The notes under the pieces were generated by a model. That model had not been told where the DNA came from. It was given only the letters and a program-made list of their open reading frames with translations, and searched no databases. The translations under genes were made by a program, and so were the position numbers. From Candidatus Avimuribaculum pullicola (GTDB lineage Bacteria > Bacteroidota > Bacteroidia > Bacteroidales > Muribaculaceae), in the NCBI GenBank assembly GCA_018716295.1, contig DVKC01000012.1, forward strand, positions 1-64,000: a DNA stretch of 64,000 nt, read 5' to 3'. Each line of letters begins with the position of its first letter. The stretch's first letter is position 1. Shown piece after piece: positions 18,330 through 26,882 of the stretch.

Positions 18330-18896
18330 TTATTTTTTGAAACCTTTGGTACGGTAGTCACAACGCACTTTTCCTTTTATTATGCTGTTGAGCTTGCCGC
18401 GAATGAGCTGCTTGCGAATTGGGGAAAGGTGGTCGATGAAAAGCACTGCATCAAGGTGGTCGCATTCATGCTGCATCACGCGGGCAAGGTAACCGCTCAC
18501 CACCTCTTCGTGAGGTTTAAATTCCTCGTCGAGGTAATTGATGCGTATTTTCTCGATGCGGGTCACAGGCTCGTGTATTCCAGGCAGGCTAAGGCAACCC
18601 TCTTCTCGCGAAATTTTTTCGCCATCTTCTATCACCTCGATATGCGGGTTGATTAACACATACTTGCTGTCGGCAAGCTCAGGGAACGAGTCGGCAAGTA
18701 CCGACGCATCGATATACACCACGCGGGCATTAACGCCTACCTGCGGGGCGGCGATGCCTATGCCATCGGAGGCATACATTGTGGCTTTCATGTTTTCCAC
18801 CAGTTCATGCAACCCAGGGAAATCTGGGGTGATGTCGGGCGAGATGTTCCTCAGCACCGGGTGTCCATAAAGATAAATCGGAAGTATCATTGTCAT
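18330..18896 (-). CDS. def: Peptide deformylase
   Basis: 188 residues from ATG 18896; the ATG two codons later would give the more usual MILPIY start. All three motifs are present: GIGIAAPQ (45-52), EEGCLSL with metal ligand Cys101, and HECDH (143-147). It removes the formyl group from new polypeptides. A full-consensus promoter lies at 18921-18951 and ettA follows, so two translation-linked genes share a transcript. Confidence 0.96.
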   Translation of the reverse strand: MTMILPIYLYGHPVLRNISPDITPDFPGLHELVENMKATMYASDGIGIAAPQVGVNARVVYIDASVLADSFPELADSKYVLINPHIEVIEDGEKISREEGCLSLPGIHEPVTRIEKIRINYLDEEFKPHEEVVSGYLARVMQHECDHLDAVLFIDHLSPIRKQLIRGKLNSIIKGKVRCDYRTKGFKK

Positions 18897-18920
18897 AACT
18901 TGATAATCTTAAACATCATG

Positions 18921-18951
18921 CAAAATTAATCAATCTGCCCGAAACAGCAAA
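18921..18951 (-). promoter_or_regulatory. def-ettA promoter
   Basis: Minus strand TTTG (18948-18951), 19 bases, TAATTTTG (18921-18928), a full consensus match about 25 bases before the def start. Confidence 0.75.
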
Positions 18952-19103
18952 ATCACTCCCCGGCACAAACTGCCAGCACAGACGATATTACAATAGTGTT
19001 ACAAAATTGGCCGATTATATGCCAAAAATTCTTGATTATTGGCACAATTATAACAAACGTACAGCATTTTAGGCTTAATATGTCATAAATCTTGGTATAA
19101 AGT

Positions 19104-19134
19104 TTTGTATATCCCGAATTATTGAATATATTTG
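19104..19134 (+). promoter_or_regulatory. Promoter of the DJ-1 family gene
   Basis: TTTG (19104-19107), 19 bases, TATATTTG (19127-19134), a full consensus match; the coding start is 33 bases downstream. Confidence 0.75.
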
Positions 19135-19167
19135 CCATATCTATTAACACAAAAACTCTTAACCATT

Positions 19168-19746
19168 ATGAACACGTCCTACCTATTTTTAGCAACAGGC
19201 TTCGAAGACATGGAAGCCATCGCCACGATCGACATACTCCGTCGCGCTGGCATTGAAGTGAAATCAGTATCAATCACCGACACTAAGGAAGTTACAAGTG
19301 CTCATGGCATAACCATTACCGCCGACGTTCTTTTTGACGAAACCGATTTTTCCGACGCCATCTGGCTGATTCTTCCTGGCGGGCTGCCGGGAGCAACCAA
19401 TCTTGCCGCATGCAAGCCACTCACCACACTGCTCACCGAGCATAACCGCGCAGGACGCAACATTGCCGCAATATGCGCATCGCCAGCTGTGGTATTGGCC
19501 CCGCTTGGCATTCTCGACGGACGTGAGGCTGTGTGTTACCCAGGATTTGAGGGTAAGATGCCTAATGCCAAGAAAGGGTTCACACCAGTGGTTACCGATG
19601 GCAACATAATCACTGCCAATGGCCCTGCTTCGGCTGTGCTATTTGCATTGAGCATCGTTGCCAAGACCAAGGGTGAAGAAATTGCCCGTGAAGTAGCCGA
19701 AGGCTTGTTGCTGTATAACAGCAAGTGCCAAAACTACTATTTCTAA
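19168..19746 (+). CDS. DJ-1/PfpI family protein (YajL-like)
   Basis: 192 residues from ATG 19168, chosen because the family begins right at this hydrophobic strand and the promoter lies just upstream. Glu16 in GFEDMEAIAT and the nucleophile Cys103 in AAICASPAVVL match the DJ-1 catalytic pair. Members are described as glyoxalases, chaperones or deglycases; which applies here is unknown. Followed by a strong terminator at 19772. Confidence 0.9.
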   Translation: MNTSYLFLATGFEDMEAIATIDILRRAGIEVKSVSITDTKEVTSAHGITITADVLFDETDFSDAIWLILPGGLPGATNLAACKPLTTLLTEHNRAGRNIAAICASPAVVLAPLGILDGREAVCYPGFEGKMPNAKKGFTPVVTDGNIITANGPASAVLFALSIVAKTKGEEIAREVAEGLLLYNSKCQNYYF

Positions 19747-19771
19747 TAAATTTTACAAAGAAATAAACATT

Positions 19772-19810
19772 ACAGCCGTATGCCAATATGATGCATACGG
19801 CTGTGTTTTA
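19772..19810 (+). terminator. Intrinsic terminator after the DJ-1 gene
   Basis: Perfect 12-bp stem ACAGCCGTATGC (19772-19783) and GCATACGGCTGT (19793-19804) with a 9-base loop, then GTTTTA. Confidence 0.8.
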
Positions 19811-19835
19811 TGCAACTCACAGTTTTTTTAGGAAA

Positions 19836-20603
19836 ATGAAAACCATCGAAATATTCTTCAGTCCCACAGGCGGCACTCGCAAAGTGTGCGACGCACTGAC
19901 TCGGGCTATCGACAATGGCGAACCGACCGTAATCGACATGGCAAAACCCGAGTGGACAAATAGTGTGCAACATATCGTGCCAACCGATTGCTTGGCTGTC
20001 ATCGCCGCGCCATCATTTGCAGGTCGCGTACCCTCAACCATGGCTGCCCGCATGGCACAAGTAAGGGCCGAAGGCGGCAAGGCGGTAATTGTGTGTGTAT
20101 ATGGCAACCGCGCATACGACGACACACTTGTCGAATTGCAAGACCTTGCCGAACAGTCGGGATTTACTGTGGTGGCTGCCGTGGCGGCAATTGCCGAGCA
20201 TTCGGTGGTACGGCAATATGCCACAGGTCGCCCCGACAGCGACGATATGGCGATGCTTACCAATTTTGCCAATAAAATCAAGCTCAAATTGTCAAGTGGT
20301 GAATATTCTGTGCCACAAATTCCCGGCAACCGCCCCTATCGCGAAGTCAAGCCGTCGGGCGTTGTGCCCATGCCGTCGGAGGGTTGCACACAATGTGGCC
20401 TATGTGCGCAGCAATGTCCTGTACAAGCCATCAGCCACGACGATGTGTCACAAACCGACCCGTCACGGTGCATCATGTGCATGCGATGTGTCGCTATATG
20501 CCCAGCCAAAGCGCGACACATACCGCAACAAGTAGAACAAATGCTCGCCGCCCACCTCAAGCCCCTGTGCGCCACCCGCAAGCACCCCGAGCTATACTTG
20601 TAG
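19836..20603 (+). CDS. EFR1-type flavodoxin-ferredoxin protein
   Basis: 255 residues from ATG 19836, which has an AGGA tract just upstream; the longer frame from 19788 runs through the terminator. An N-terminal flavodoxin-like domain has the phosphate loop SPTGGT (9-14). The C-terminus carries two 4Fe-4S cysteine clusters, CTQCGLCAQQCPV and CIMCMRCVAICPA. Such fusions are thought to pass electrons between FMN and iron-sulfur centres; the partner is unknown. It stands alone between a terminator and valS. Confidence 0.88.
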   Translation: MKTIEIFFSPTGGTRKVCDALTRAIDNGEPTVIDMAKPEWTNSVQHIVPTDCLAVIAAPSFAGRVPSTMAARMAQVRAEGGKAVIVCVYGNRAYDDTLVELQDLAEQSGFTVVAAVAAIAEHSVVRQYATGRPDSDDMAMLTNFANKIKLKLSSGEYSVPQIPGNRPYREVKPSGVVPMPSEGCTQCGLCAQQCPVQAISHDDVSQTDPSRCIMCMRCVAICPAKARHIPQQVEQMLAAHLKPLCATRKHPELYL

Positions 20604-20773
20604 CACCAAATTCCAAAGTAAGAACCAGCATTTTGCCACAATCGTCCCTACAAAAACAAGCGGACGCATTGTTGACAACATTGTGCGATTGAAATGTGTA
20701 GATTTTGGGGAGTGGGGCTTATTTGTTGGAATTAATTACTAATTTTGCAACTTGAATTGAAAATGCTCGTTTT

Positions 20774-23419
20774 ATGAAAGAATTAGCAACGAAATACGAC
20801 CCCTCGGAAGTTGAGGACAAGTGGTATAAATACTGGATGGAGCATAAGTTGTTCCACTCCGAACCCGACGACCGCGAACCATACACGATAGTTATTCCCC
20901 CGCCAAATGTGACTGGCATATTGCACATGGGCCACATGCTCAATAATACAATCCAAGACATATTGGTGCGCCGCGCACGTATGCAGGGCAAAAATGCCCT
21001 GTGGGTGCCAGGTACCGACCATGCCTCGATTGCTACCGAAGCTAAGGTGGTGAACAAGCTTGCCAAGGAAGGCATCAAAAAGACCGACCTGACACGCGAC
21101 CAATTTCTGGAACATGCGTGGGCATGGACGCGCAAGCATGGCGGCATAATACTTGAGCAGTTGAAGCGACTCGGCGCATCGTGCGACTGGGATCGCACAG
21201 GCTTCACCATGGACGAGAAGCGCAGCCGCAGCGTAATAAAGGTGTTTGTTGACTTGTATAACAAAGGTCTTATTTACCGTGGTGTGAGAATGGTCAACTG
21301 GGATCCACAGGCTTTGACAGCCCTCTCGGACGAAGAGGTAATATATGAGGAAGAACACAGCAAGCTATATTACTTAAGGTATTATGTAGCCGGAGGGACT
21401 TCTTACGCCGTAGTAGCCACCACGCGCCCCGAAACCATCATGGGCGACACTGCCATGTGCATCAACCCCAACGACCCCAAGAACCAGTGGTTGCGCGGCA
21501 AGCGTGTAATCGTGCCACTTGTCAACCGCGAAATTCCTGTCATCGAGGACGATTATGTCGATATTGAGTTTGGTACTGGTTGCTTGAAAGTGACACCCGC
21601 ACACGATGTCAACGACTACATGCTCGGCGAAAAACACAACTTGCCCAGCATCGACATTTTCAACGACGATGGCACACTGAGCGAGGCTGCCGGCCTATAT
21701 GTAGGCATGGATCGCTTTGCCGTGCGCGAGCAGATTGTGAAAGACTTGGAAGCAGCAGGATTGCTCGAAAAAGTGGAAGATTACACCAACAAGGTGGGAC
21801 ACAGCGAGCGCACCGATGCCGTTATCGAGCCGAAGCTGTCGATGCAGTGGTTCTTGAAGATGGAACATCTGGCCAAGCCGGCACTCGAAGCCGTGGAGTG
21901 CGACGATGTGAAATTCTATCCGGCCAAATTCAAGAACACCTACCGCTACTGGATGACCAACATCAAGGACTGGTGCATCTCGCGCCAGTTGTGGTGGGGA
22001 CACCGCATTCCAGCCTATTACATCGAGGTGCCTGGTGCAAGCGGCACCAAGCGTGAATGCATCGTTGCCGAAAGCGAAGATGAAGCCCGCCGCATAGCCG
22101 TGGAGAAGTTCCCCGTGCTTGCTGGCACCGACTTTGCCATGCGTCAGGACGAGGATTGCCTCGACACATGGTTCTCATCGTGGTTGTGGCCCATTTCGCT
22201 CTTCGACGGCATCCTTGAACCAGGCAACAAGGAATTTAGCTACTACTACCCCACTACCGACCTAGTGACTGGCCCCGACATCATATTCTTCTGGGTGGCA
22301 CGCATGATTATGGCTGGATATGAATATGGTAACGACCGACCATTCAAAAATGTATATTTCACAGGTATCGTGCGCGACAAACTCGGGCGCAAGATGTCAA
22401 AGACCCTTGGAAACTCGCCCGACCCGATAGGACTTATCGAGAAATATGGTGCCGACGGTGTGCGCATGGGCTTGATGCTCGCAGCCCCGGCTGGCAACGA
22501 TATACTATATGACGACGCACTATGCGAGCAAGGGCGCAATTTCAACAACAAGATATGGAACGCATTCCGCCTTGTAAAAGGTTGGCAAGTATCCGACGAT
22601 GCCCAACAACCATCATCAGCACAGATTGCCGTGCAATGGTTTGGCAACGTGCTTAATGGCACCATTGCCGAGCTTGACGACCTGTTTGGCAAGTTCCGTT
22701 TGTCCGAAGCATTGATGGCTGTTTACAAACTCTTCTGGGACGAGTTCTCTTCATGGTATCTTGAAATGGTGAAACCCGCTTATGGCCAACCAATCGACCG
22801 AGCAACGTATGATGCCACGCTCGGCTACTTCGATGCGTTGCTGCGTCTGCTGCACCCGTTCATGCCATTCATCACCGAGGAGCTATGGCAACACCTTGCA
22901 CCCCGTGCCGAAGGCGAAAGCATAATGCTCGCCCAGCAGCCAAAGGCTGGCACAGTCGATACCGATTGCATCAAGGCAATGGACGAAGCAAAGGAAATCA
23001 TTGCCGGGATACGCACCATAAGGCTGCAACGCAATATCCCCAACAAGAACGCTTTGCAATTGCAAGTGCCTGGCAATTTTACCAATCCGTTTGGTGATGT
23101 GATATGCAAACTTGCCAACGTGTCGGAAATCATCGGCAACTCGACAAAAGATGCAACAGCAGCAACATTCCTCGTTGGCACTACCGAATATGCTGTTCCT
23201 CTCGGCAACAACATCAATGTCGAAGAAGAATTGAAAAAACTCGAAGCCGACTTGAAGTATATGCAAGGTTTCAAAACCTCAATTGAAAAGAAGCTCAGCA
23301 ACGAGAAATTCGTCAACAATGCCCCCGAAGCAGTAGTGGCTGGCGAGCGCAAGAAACTTGCCGATGCTACAGCCAAGATTGCAGCCCTTGAAGCCAGCAT
23401 AGCCGCACTCAAGCAGTAA
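20774..23419 (+). CDS. valS: Valyl-tRNA synthetase
   Basis: 881 residues, normal length. HIGH motif as HMGH (51-54) after PPPNVTG, KMSKT at 540-544, an editing (CP1) domain with [13 protein letters not shown], an anticodon-binding domain and a C-terminal coiled coil (from about 820) rich in Lys/Glu. It charges tRNA-Val. A -7-like TAATTTTG lies at 20740-20747 without a clear -33 box. A strong terminator follows. Confidence 0.98.
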   Translation: MKELATKYDPSEVEDKWYKYWMEHKLFHSEPDDREPYTIVIPPPNVTGILHMGHMLNNTIQDILVRRARMQGKNALWVPGTDHASIATEAKVVNKLAKEGIKKTDLTRDQFLEHAWAWTRKHGGIILEQLKRLGASCDWDRTGFTMDEKRSRSVIKVFVDLYNKGLIYRGVRMVNWDPQALTALSDEEVIYEEEHSKLYYLRYYVAGGTSYAVVATTRPETIMGDTAMCINPNDPKNQWLRGKRVIVPLVNREIPVIEDDYVDIEFGTGCLKVTPAHDVNDYMLGEKHNLPSIDIFNDDGTLSEAAGLYVGMDRFAVREQIVKDLEAAGLLEKVEDYTNKVGHSERTDAVIEPKLSMQWFLKMEHLAKPALEAVECDDVKFYPAKFKNTYRYWMTNIKDWCISRQLWWGHRIPAYYIEVPGASGTKRECIVAESEDEARRIAVEKFPVLAGTDFAMRQDEDCLDTWFSSWLWPISLFDGILEPGNKEFSYYYPTTDLVTGPDIIFFWVARMIMAGYEYGNDRPFKNVYFTGIVRDKLGRKMSKTLGNSPDPIGLIEKYGADGVRMGLMLAAPAGNDILYDDALCEQGRNFNNKIWNAFRLVKGWQVSDDAQQPSSAQIAVQWFGNVLNGTIAELDDLFGKFRLSEALMAVYKLFWDEFSSWYLEMVKPAYGQPIDRATYDATLGYFDALLRLLHPFMPFITEELWQHLAPRAEGESIMLAQQPKAGTVDTDCIKAMDEAKEIIAGIRTIRLQRNIPNKNALQLQVPGNFTNPFGDVICKLANVSEIIGNSTKDATAATFLVGTTEYAVPLGNNINVEEELKKLEADLKYMQGFKTSIEKKLSNEKFVNNAPEAVVAGERKKLADATAKIAALEASIAALKQ

Positions 23420-23440
23420 TCAACCCAATACCCAGTATAA

Positions 23441-23480
23441 ACAAAACGCCCGCCAAGAATCGACTTGCGGGCGTTTTGTT
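23441..23480. terminator. Bidirectional terminator between valS and the DUF805 gene
   Basis: Perfect 13-bp stem ACAAAACGCCCGC (23441-23453) and GCGGGCGTTTTGT (23467-23479). A in the left arm and T in the right arm provide U-rich ends on both strands, as expected between convergent genes. Confidence 0.85.
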
Positions 23481-23499
23481 TACATTTGGCGTGTGGTAG

Positions 23500-24120
23500 C
23501 TACACAAGATATTTCGGGTCGTCACCATATTGGTTGCGACCAACCATGCCTTCTTGGCAACCCCATATTATCATCAAGATTGTCCCCACTACCGGCACAA
23601 GGAATACAAGGTAGTACCAGCCACTTTTTCCTATATCATGTAGGCGGCGCACACTGACAGCTATCATCGGAATAATACAAGCCAATGGGGCAATAACTGT
23701 CCAGCCCAAGAAGGTTGAAATGAGAAATACCATCAAATATGACCACCAGAACTCGGCCCTGCGTGAACGGCCTTCAAAATCCACATATCTTGTCCAAAAC
23801 ATCTTGCAAGCCTCCAACACTTCGAGATTACGCATTGGCATACCGTTAGGAGCAGTGACAATCCGTTGACGCTGCTGCTGTTGCTGCTGGTAGTTATAAC
23901 CACCTGCCTGTTGTTGATAGTTAGGCCTTTGTTGGTATCCAGGTGCTTGCTGGTAGTTTGGAGCTTGTTGGCCATTGTTAGGCTGGTTATAATTTGGCGG
24001 CGTTGAAGTCTGTTGTGGATTTGACGATGATGCTGCGGGTCTTTCCACAGGTTGCCCGCATGTTGGGCATGTCGTGGCCGAGTCTTCGACCATTTGCCCA
24101 CAATATTTACATTTAATCAT
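23500..24120 (-). CDS. DUF805 membrane protein with zinc ribbon and Gln/Asn-rich linker
   Basis: 206 residues. The N-terminus is a zinc ribbon (Cys4, Cys7, Cys18, Cys21 in two CxxC pairs). Residues about 30-85 are low-complexity, rich in Gln, Asn, Tyr and Pro (for example PNYQQAPGYQQRPNYQQ). The C-terminal part has the DUF805 features: FEGRSRRAEFWW, several membrane helices, and RRLHDIGKSGWYYL. The function of DUF805 is not known; the zinc-ribbon-linker-membrane layout suggests an adaptor anchored in the inner membrane. The linker resembles in style the repeats of the protein at 38061. Confidence 0.85.
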   Translation of the reverse strand: MIKCKYCGQMVEDSATTCPTCGQPVERPAASSSNPQQTSTPPNYNQPNNGQQAPNYQQAPGYQQRPNYQQQAGGYNYQQQQQQRQRIVTAPNGMPMRNLEVLEACKMFWTRYVDFEGRSRRAEFWWSYLMVFLISTFLGWTVIAPLACIIPMIAVSVRRLHDIGKSGWYYLVFLVPVVGTILMIIWGCQEGMVGRNQYGDDPKYLV

Positions 24121-24274
24121 AATTGGAAAGATTTATGTTTTTAACAATTCTCAAATTTAGGCATAATAATTGGAAATAGTGCAAATAACAACAATTATTT
24201 CTGCAATTTTCTTAATCGGATTTCTACACCACTATTTTTTAATATATTTGCGCAATATTTTGTTTTTACACTTT

Positions 24275-24913
24275 ATGAACAGAATTGTTTTCATTGATGT
24301 AGCCAAGGCTATATGCATTATATTGGTGGTTATTGGCCATTACATTCCCAATGATGCTCCAAGTTGGTATGTCACAATCAACAAATTTGCCATTCACTTT
24401 GCCCGATTTGTTCTGCTTGAACGAATTTAAGCGTTCATGTACTTTGTTTTCGGAATATTTGTCCATGAAAACAAAATTGGGCGTATATTGACAGAATATA
24501 GCAATACCAAGAATGCCATTGTATCGGCATTGTTTATCATTCTGGAAGCTATGGATCTATCTATCGCGAAAGAAAACCTTGCAGGCACATTACTTGAGGC
24601 AGTGTTGTCATTTGTCGGTATAGCATTTATTGTAAATTGGTCGCAAGTCATAAGCAAGAGCATCAGCGCAGGGCGTGGTTCTTTGCTATTGTCGGTTGCA
24701 GCATCGTCCTACGTCATTTATCTATTCCACACGACATTTGAGGGAATAGCAAAAGCCATGATACACAAATTGCCATTTGATAGCAGCATCTGGTATGTTT
24801 TCACTACCGAAGCATTGGTGGTGGTATTATTAGGCATAGTATGCCCAATGGGTGTGTACTATGTGGCAAAGAGATTTGCTGTTTCTCGTTTTTTGCTCGG
24901 GCTTAAACGATGA
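24275..24913 (+). pseudogene. Acyltransferase 3 family, broken by deletion and an in-frame stop
   Basis: The first part (24275-24430) has the typical start of this family, FIDVAKAICIILVVIGHY. It stops at TAA 24428-24430, and the same frame continues from 24437 with the C-terminal membrane helices (SYVIYLFHTTFEGIAKAM). The combined length of about 212 residues falls well short of the usual 320-380: the central helices after TINKF are missing. So the gene has lost an internal segment and acquired a stop. Intact members O-acylate surface polysaccharides or small molecules in the membrane. It precedes lpxB, which has its own promoter. Confidence 0.75.
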
Positions 24914-24914
24914 T

Positions 24915-24946
24915 ATTGGCAATGTGGACGTAATCATGTATATTTG
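24915..24946 (+). promoter_or_regulatory. lpxB promoter
   Basis: ATTG (24915-24918), 20 bases, TATATTTG (24939-24946); one mismatch in the -33 box. Located between the acyltransferase remnant and lpxB. Confidence 0.65.
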
Positions 24947-24973
24947 TAGCGACAAATCATAGAAAAAGGCACA

Positions 24974-26125
24974 ATGAGATATTTTTTGATAGCAGGCGAA
25001 GCCTCGGGCGACCTACATGCAGCACAGCTCATCAAGGGCATAAAAGCAAATGACAGCAGTGCCGAATTTGCATTTTTCGGCGGCGACCTCATGGCTGCCG
25101 CAGCAGGTTGTGCACCGCTGGTACATTACCGCGAAATGGCATTCATGGGATTCATCGAGGTATTGAAGCATATCGGGCAAATTGCCGGCTTCTTGCGCCT
25201 TGCCAAGCGGCAAATCGACCAGTGGCAACCCCATGCCGTGGTGCTTGTCGATTATCCATCGTTCAACCTCAAGGTTGCAAAGTATGCCCACAGCCGCGGC
25301 ATTTTGCCTTTTTATTTCATATCGCCCAAAGTGTGGGCGTGGAAAGAATACCGTGTGAAGCAAATCAAGCGTTACATCACCGAGCTTTACTCAATATTGC
25401 CATTCGAAACCGAGTTTTACGCCCGCCACGGCTACAAAGTGGAATATGTGGGCAACCCTACAGTGAAAGAGATGGCCGATGTGCGCAAGACATTCGTCAC
25501 CGAAGAGCAATTCAAGCTCGACAACGGGCTTGATGCATCGCGCCCCATCATAGCATTGTTGCCAGGCTCGCGGCACAAAGAAATCCGTGACAACCTCCCC
25601 GAGATGGTAGCGGCATGTCGCGAGTTTCCCGACTTCCAGATAGTGATAGGTGGTGCTCCAAGTATCGACAAGACCGAATATCACGAGGTACTGAAACGTG
25701 CCGGAATTGAGGGAAGTGACAGCATAAAGGTATTGTTCGGCCAGTCGCACCAGCTTGCGGCCCACAGCCGCGCCGCTGTGGTGACATCGGGCACGGCAAC
25801 GCTCGAAACCGCCGTGCTTGGCACTCCCCAGGTAGTGTGCTACCGCATGAATGGCAGCAAGCGCGTGTATAACCTATACAAACATTTACTCAAAGTAAAA
25901 TATGTGTCGCTGCCCAACCTCATTGCCGACGAACCAATACTCACCGAGTTGCTCCTGCATTACTGCAACCGCCGCTCAATCGCCGATACATTGTCGCCGC
26001 TGCTTGGCGACACCCCCCAGCGCCGCGCCATGCTCGCCGGGTATTCCCGCATGATGGCCCGCCTGGGCACAGCCGACTGCGCCGCCACAGCCGCCGCCAA
26101 GCTCGTCGCCCGACTGAATAATTGA
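24974..26125 (+). CDS. lpxB: Lipid-A-disaccharide synthase
   Basis: 383 residues, family-typical. Starts MRYFLIAGEASGDLHAAQLI, the diagnostic N-terminus, then FFGGDLM, SPKVWAWKEYRVKQIKRY and LLPGSRHKEIRDNLP of the UDP-sugar site, ending in the GT-B C-terminal helix. It joins UDP-2,3-diacylglucosamine and lipid X to form the lipid A backbone at the inner membrane. A short hairpin with a T run follows (26135-26168). Confidence 0.97.
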   Translation: MRYFLIAGEASGDLHAAQLIKGIKANDSSAEFAFFGGDLMAAAAGCAPLVHYREMAFMGFIEVLKHIGQIAGFLRLAKRQIDQWQPHAVVLVDYPSFNLKVAKYAHSRGILPFYFISPKVWAWKEYRVKQIKRYITELYSILPFETEFYARHGYKVEYVGNPTVKEMADVRKTFVTEEQFKLDNGLDASRPIIALLPGSRHKEIRDNLPEMVAACREFPDFQIVIGGAPSIDKTEYHEVLKRAGIEGSDSIKVLFGQSHQLAAHSRAAVVTSGTATLETAVLGTPQVVCYRMNGSKRVYNLYKHLLKVKYVSLPNLIADEPILTELLLHYCNRRSIADTLSPLLGDTPQRRAMLAGYSRMMARLGTADCAATAAAKLVARLNN

Positions 26126-26134
26126 CAATTAGGC

Positions 26135-26168
26135 AGACTGGCTTATACAATGGGTGAGCCGTCTTTTT
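26135..26168 (+). terminator. Likely terminator after lpxB
   Basis: AGACTGGCT (26135-26143) pairs with AGCCGTCT (26157-26164) with one bulged T, followed by four more T. Confidence 0.55.
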
Positions 26169-26369
26169 CCATAATCATTGCAAGAACTCTGCGATGATGC
26201 GACACTACCTCGGGGTACAAAAGAGGCTTACAAAGCCCACACCTATTGGAGAGGATATGCGCGCATCGAGGAGATGGATTTTCCTGACAAGGAAGAATAG
26301 AAATAGCTTGCTGCTGTGCCGAAAAGTGGTTTTATTTTCTTATTTTTGCAAAAAGCAAATTTTAAAGAT

Positions 26370-26879
26370 ATGCCTCCAGTACACCAATTACCCAACGACA
26401 ACAGCAATAAGTATAAAATCCTCTTCGTCTGCCTCGGCAATATATGCCGCTCGCCGGCAGCACAAGGCATAATGGAAAAAATGATAGCCGACCGTGGTTT
26501 GCAAGATCGCTTCTATGTTGACTCGGCTGGAACTTATGGCGGGCACAACGGCAGCCTGCCCGACGAGCGTATGCGCATTCATGCCCGCCGCCGAGGCTAC
26601 GAACTGACCCACCTGAGCCGCCAGGTAACGGGCCACGATTTCGAAACGTTCGACCTCATTGTCATTATGGATAAGAACAACTTGCATGGGTTGCGCTGCA
26701 TGAAAGATGTGGTGGACGAACGCAAAGTGGTGGAAATTGCCCGATACCTGCGTATGCACCCAGGCCATGACAGTGTGCCCGACCCTTATTATGACGGTGC
26801 AGAGGGATTCGAGCTTGTGCTCGACCTGCTCGAAGATGCATGTCACGGACTTCTCGACGAATTGTGCAGAACAGTATAA
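26370..26879 (+). CDS. Low-molecular-weight protein-tyrosine phosphatase
   Basis: 169 residues from ATG 26370; the longer frame starting at 26316 has no homologous extension. The active-site loop CLGNICRS (Cys21 to Arg27) and the acid motif DPYYDG near the C-terminal third are intact. In bacteria such enzymes often counter tyrosine kinases that control exopolysaccharide export; no kinase of that type is nearby. It is three bases upstream of the hexosaminidase gene, so the two are co-transcribed. Confidence 0.93.
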   Translation: MPPVHQLPNDNSNKYKILFVCLGNICRSPAAQGIMEKMIADRGLQDRFYVDSAGTYGGHNGSLPDERMRIHARRRGYELTHLSRQVTGHDFETFDLIVIMDKNNLHGLRCMKDVVDERKVVEIARYLRMHPGHDSVPDPYYDGAEGFELVLDLLEDACHGLLDELCRTV

Positions 26880-26882
26880 CGT

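Noticed and set aside
26169-26369. 41-codon open stretch ending near 26301 as a gene remnant
   Set aside because: No start codon, no recognisable similarity and no repeat support; composition alone is not enough.
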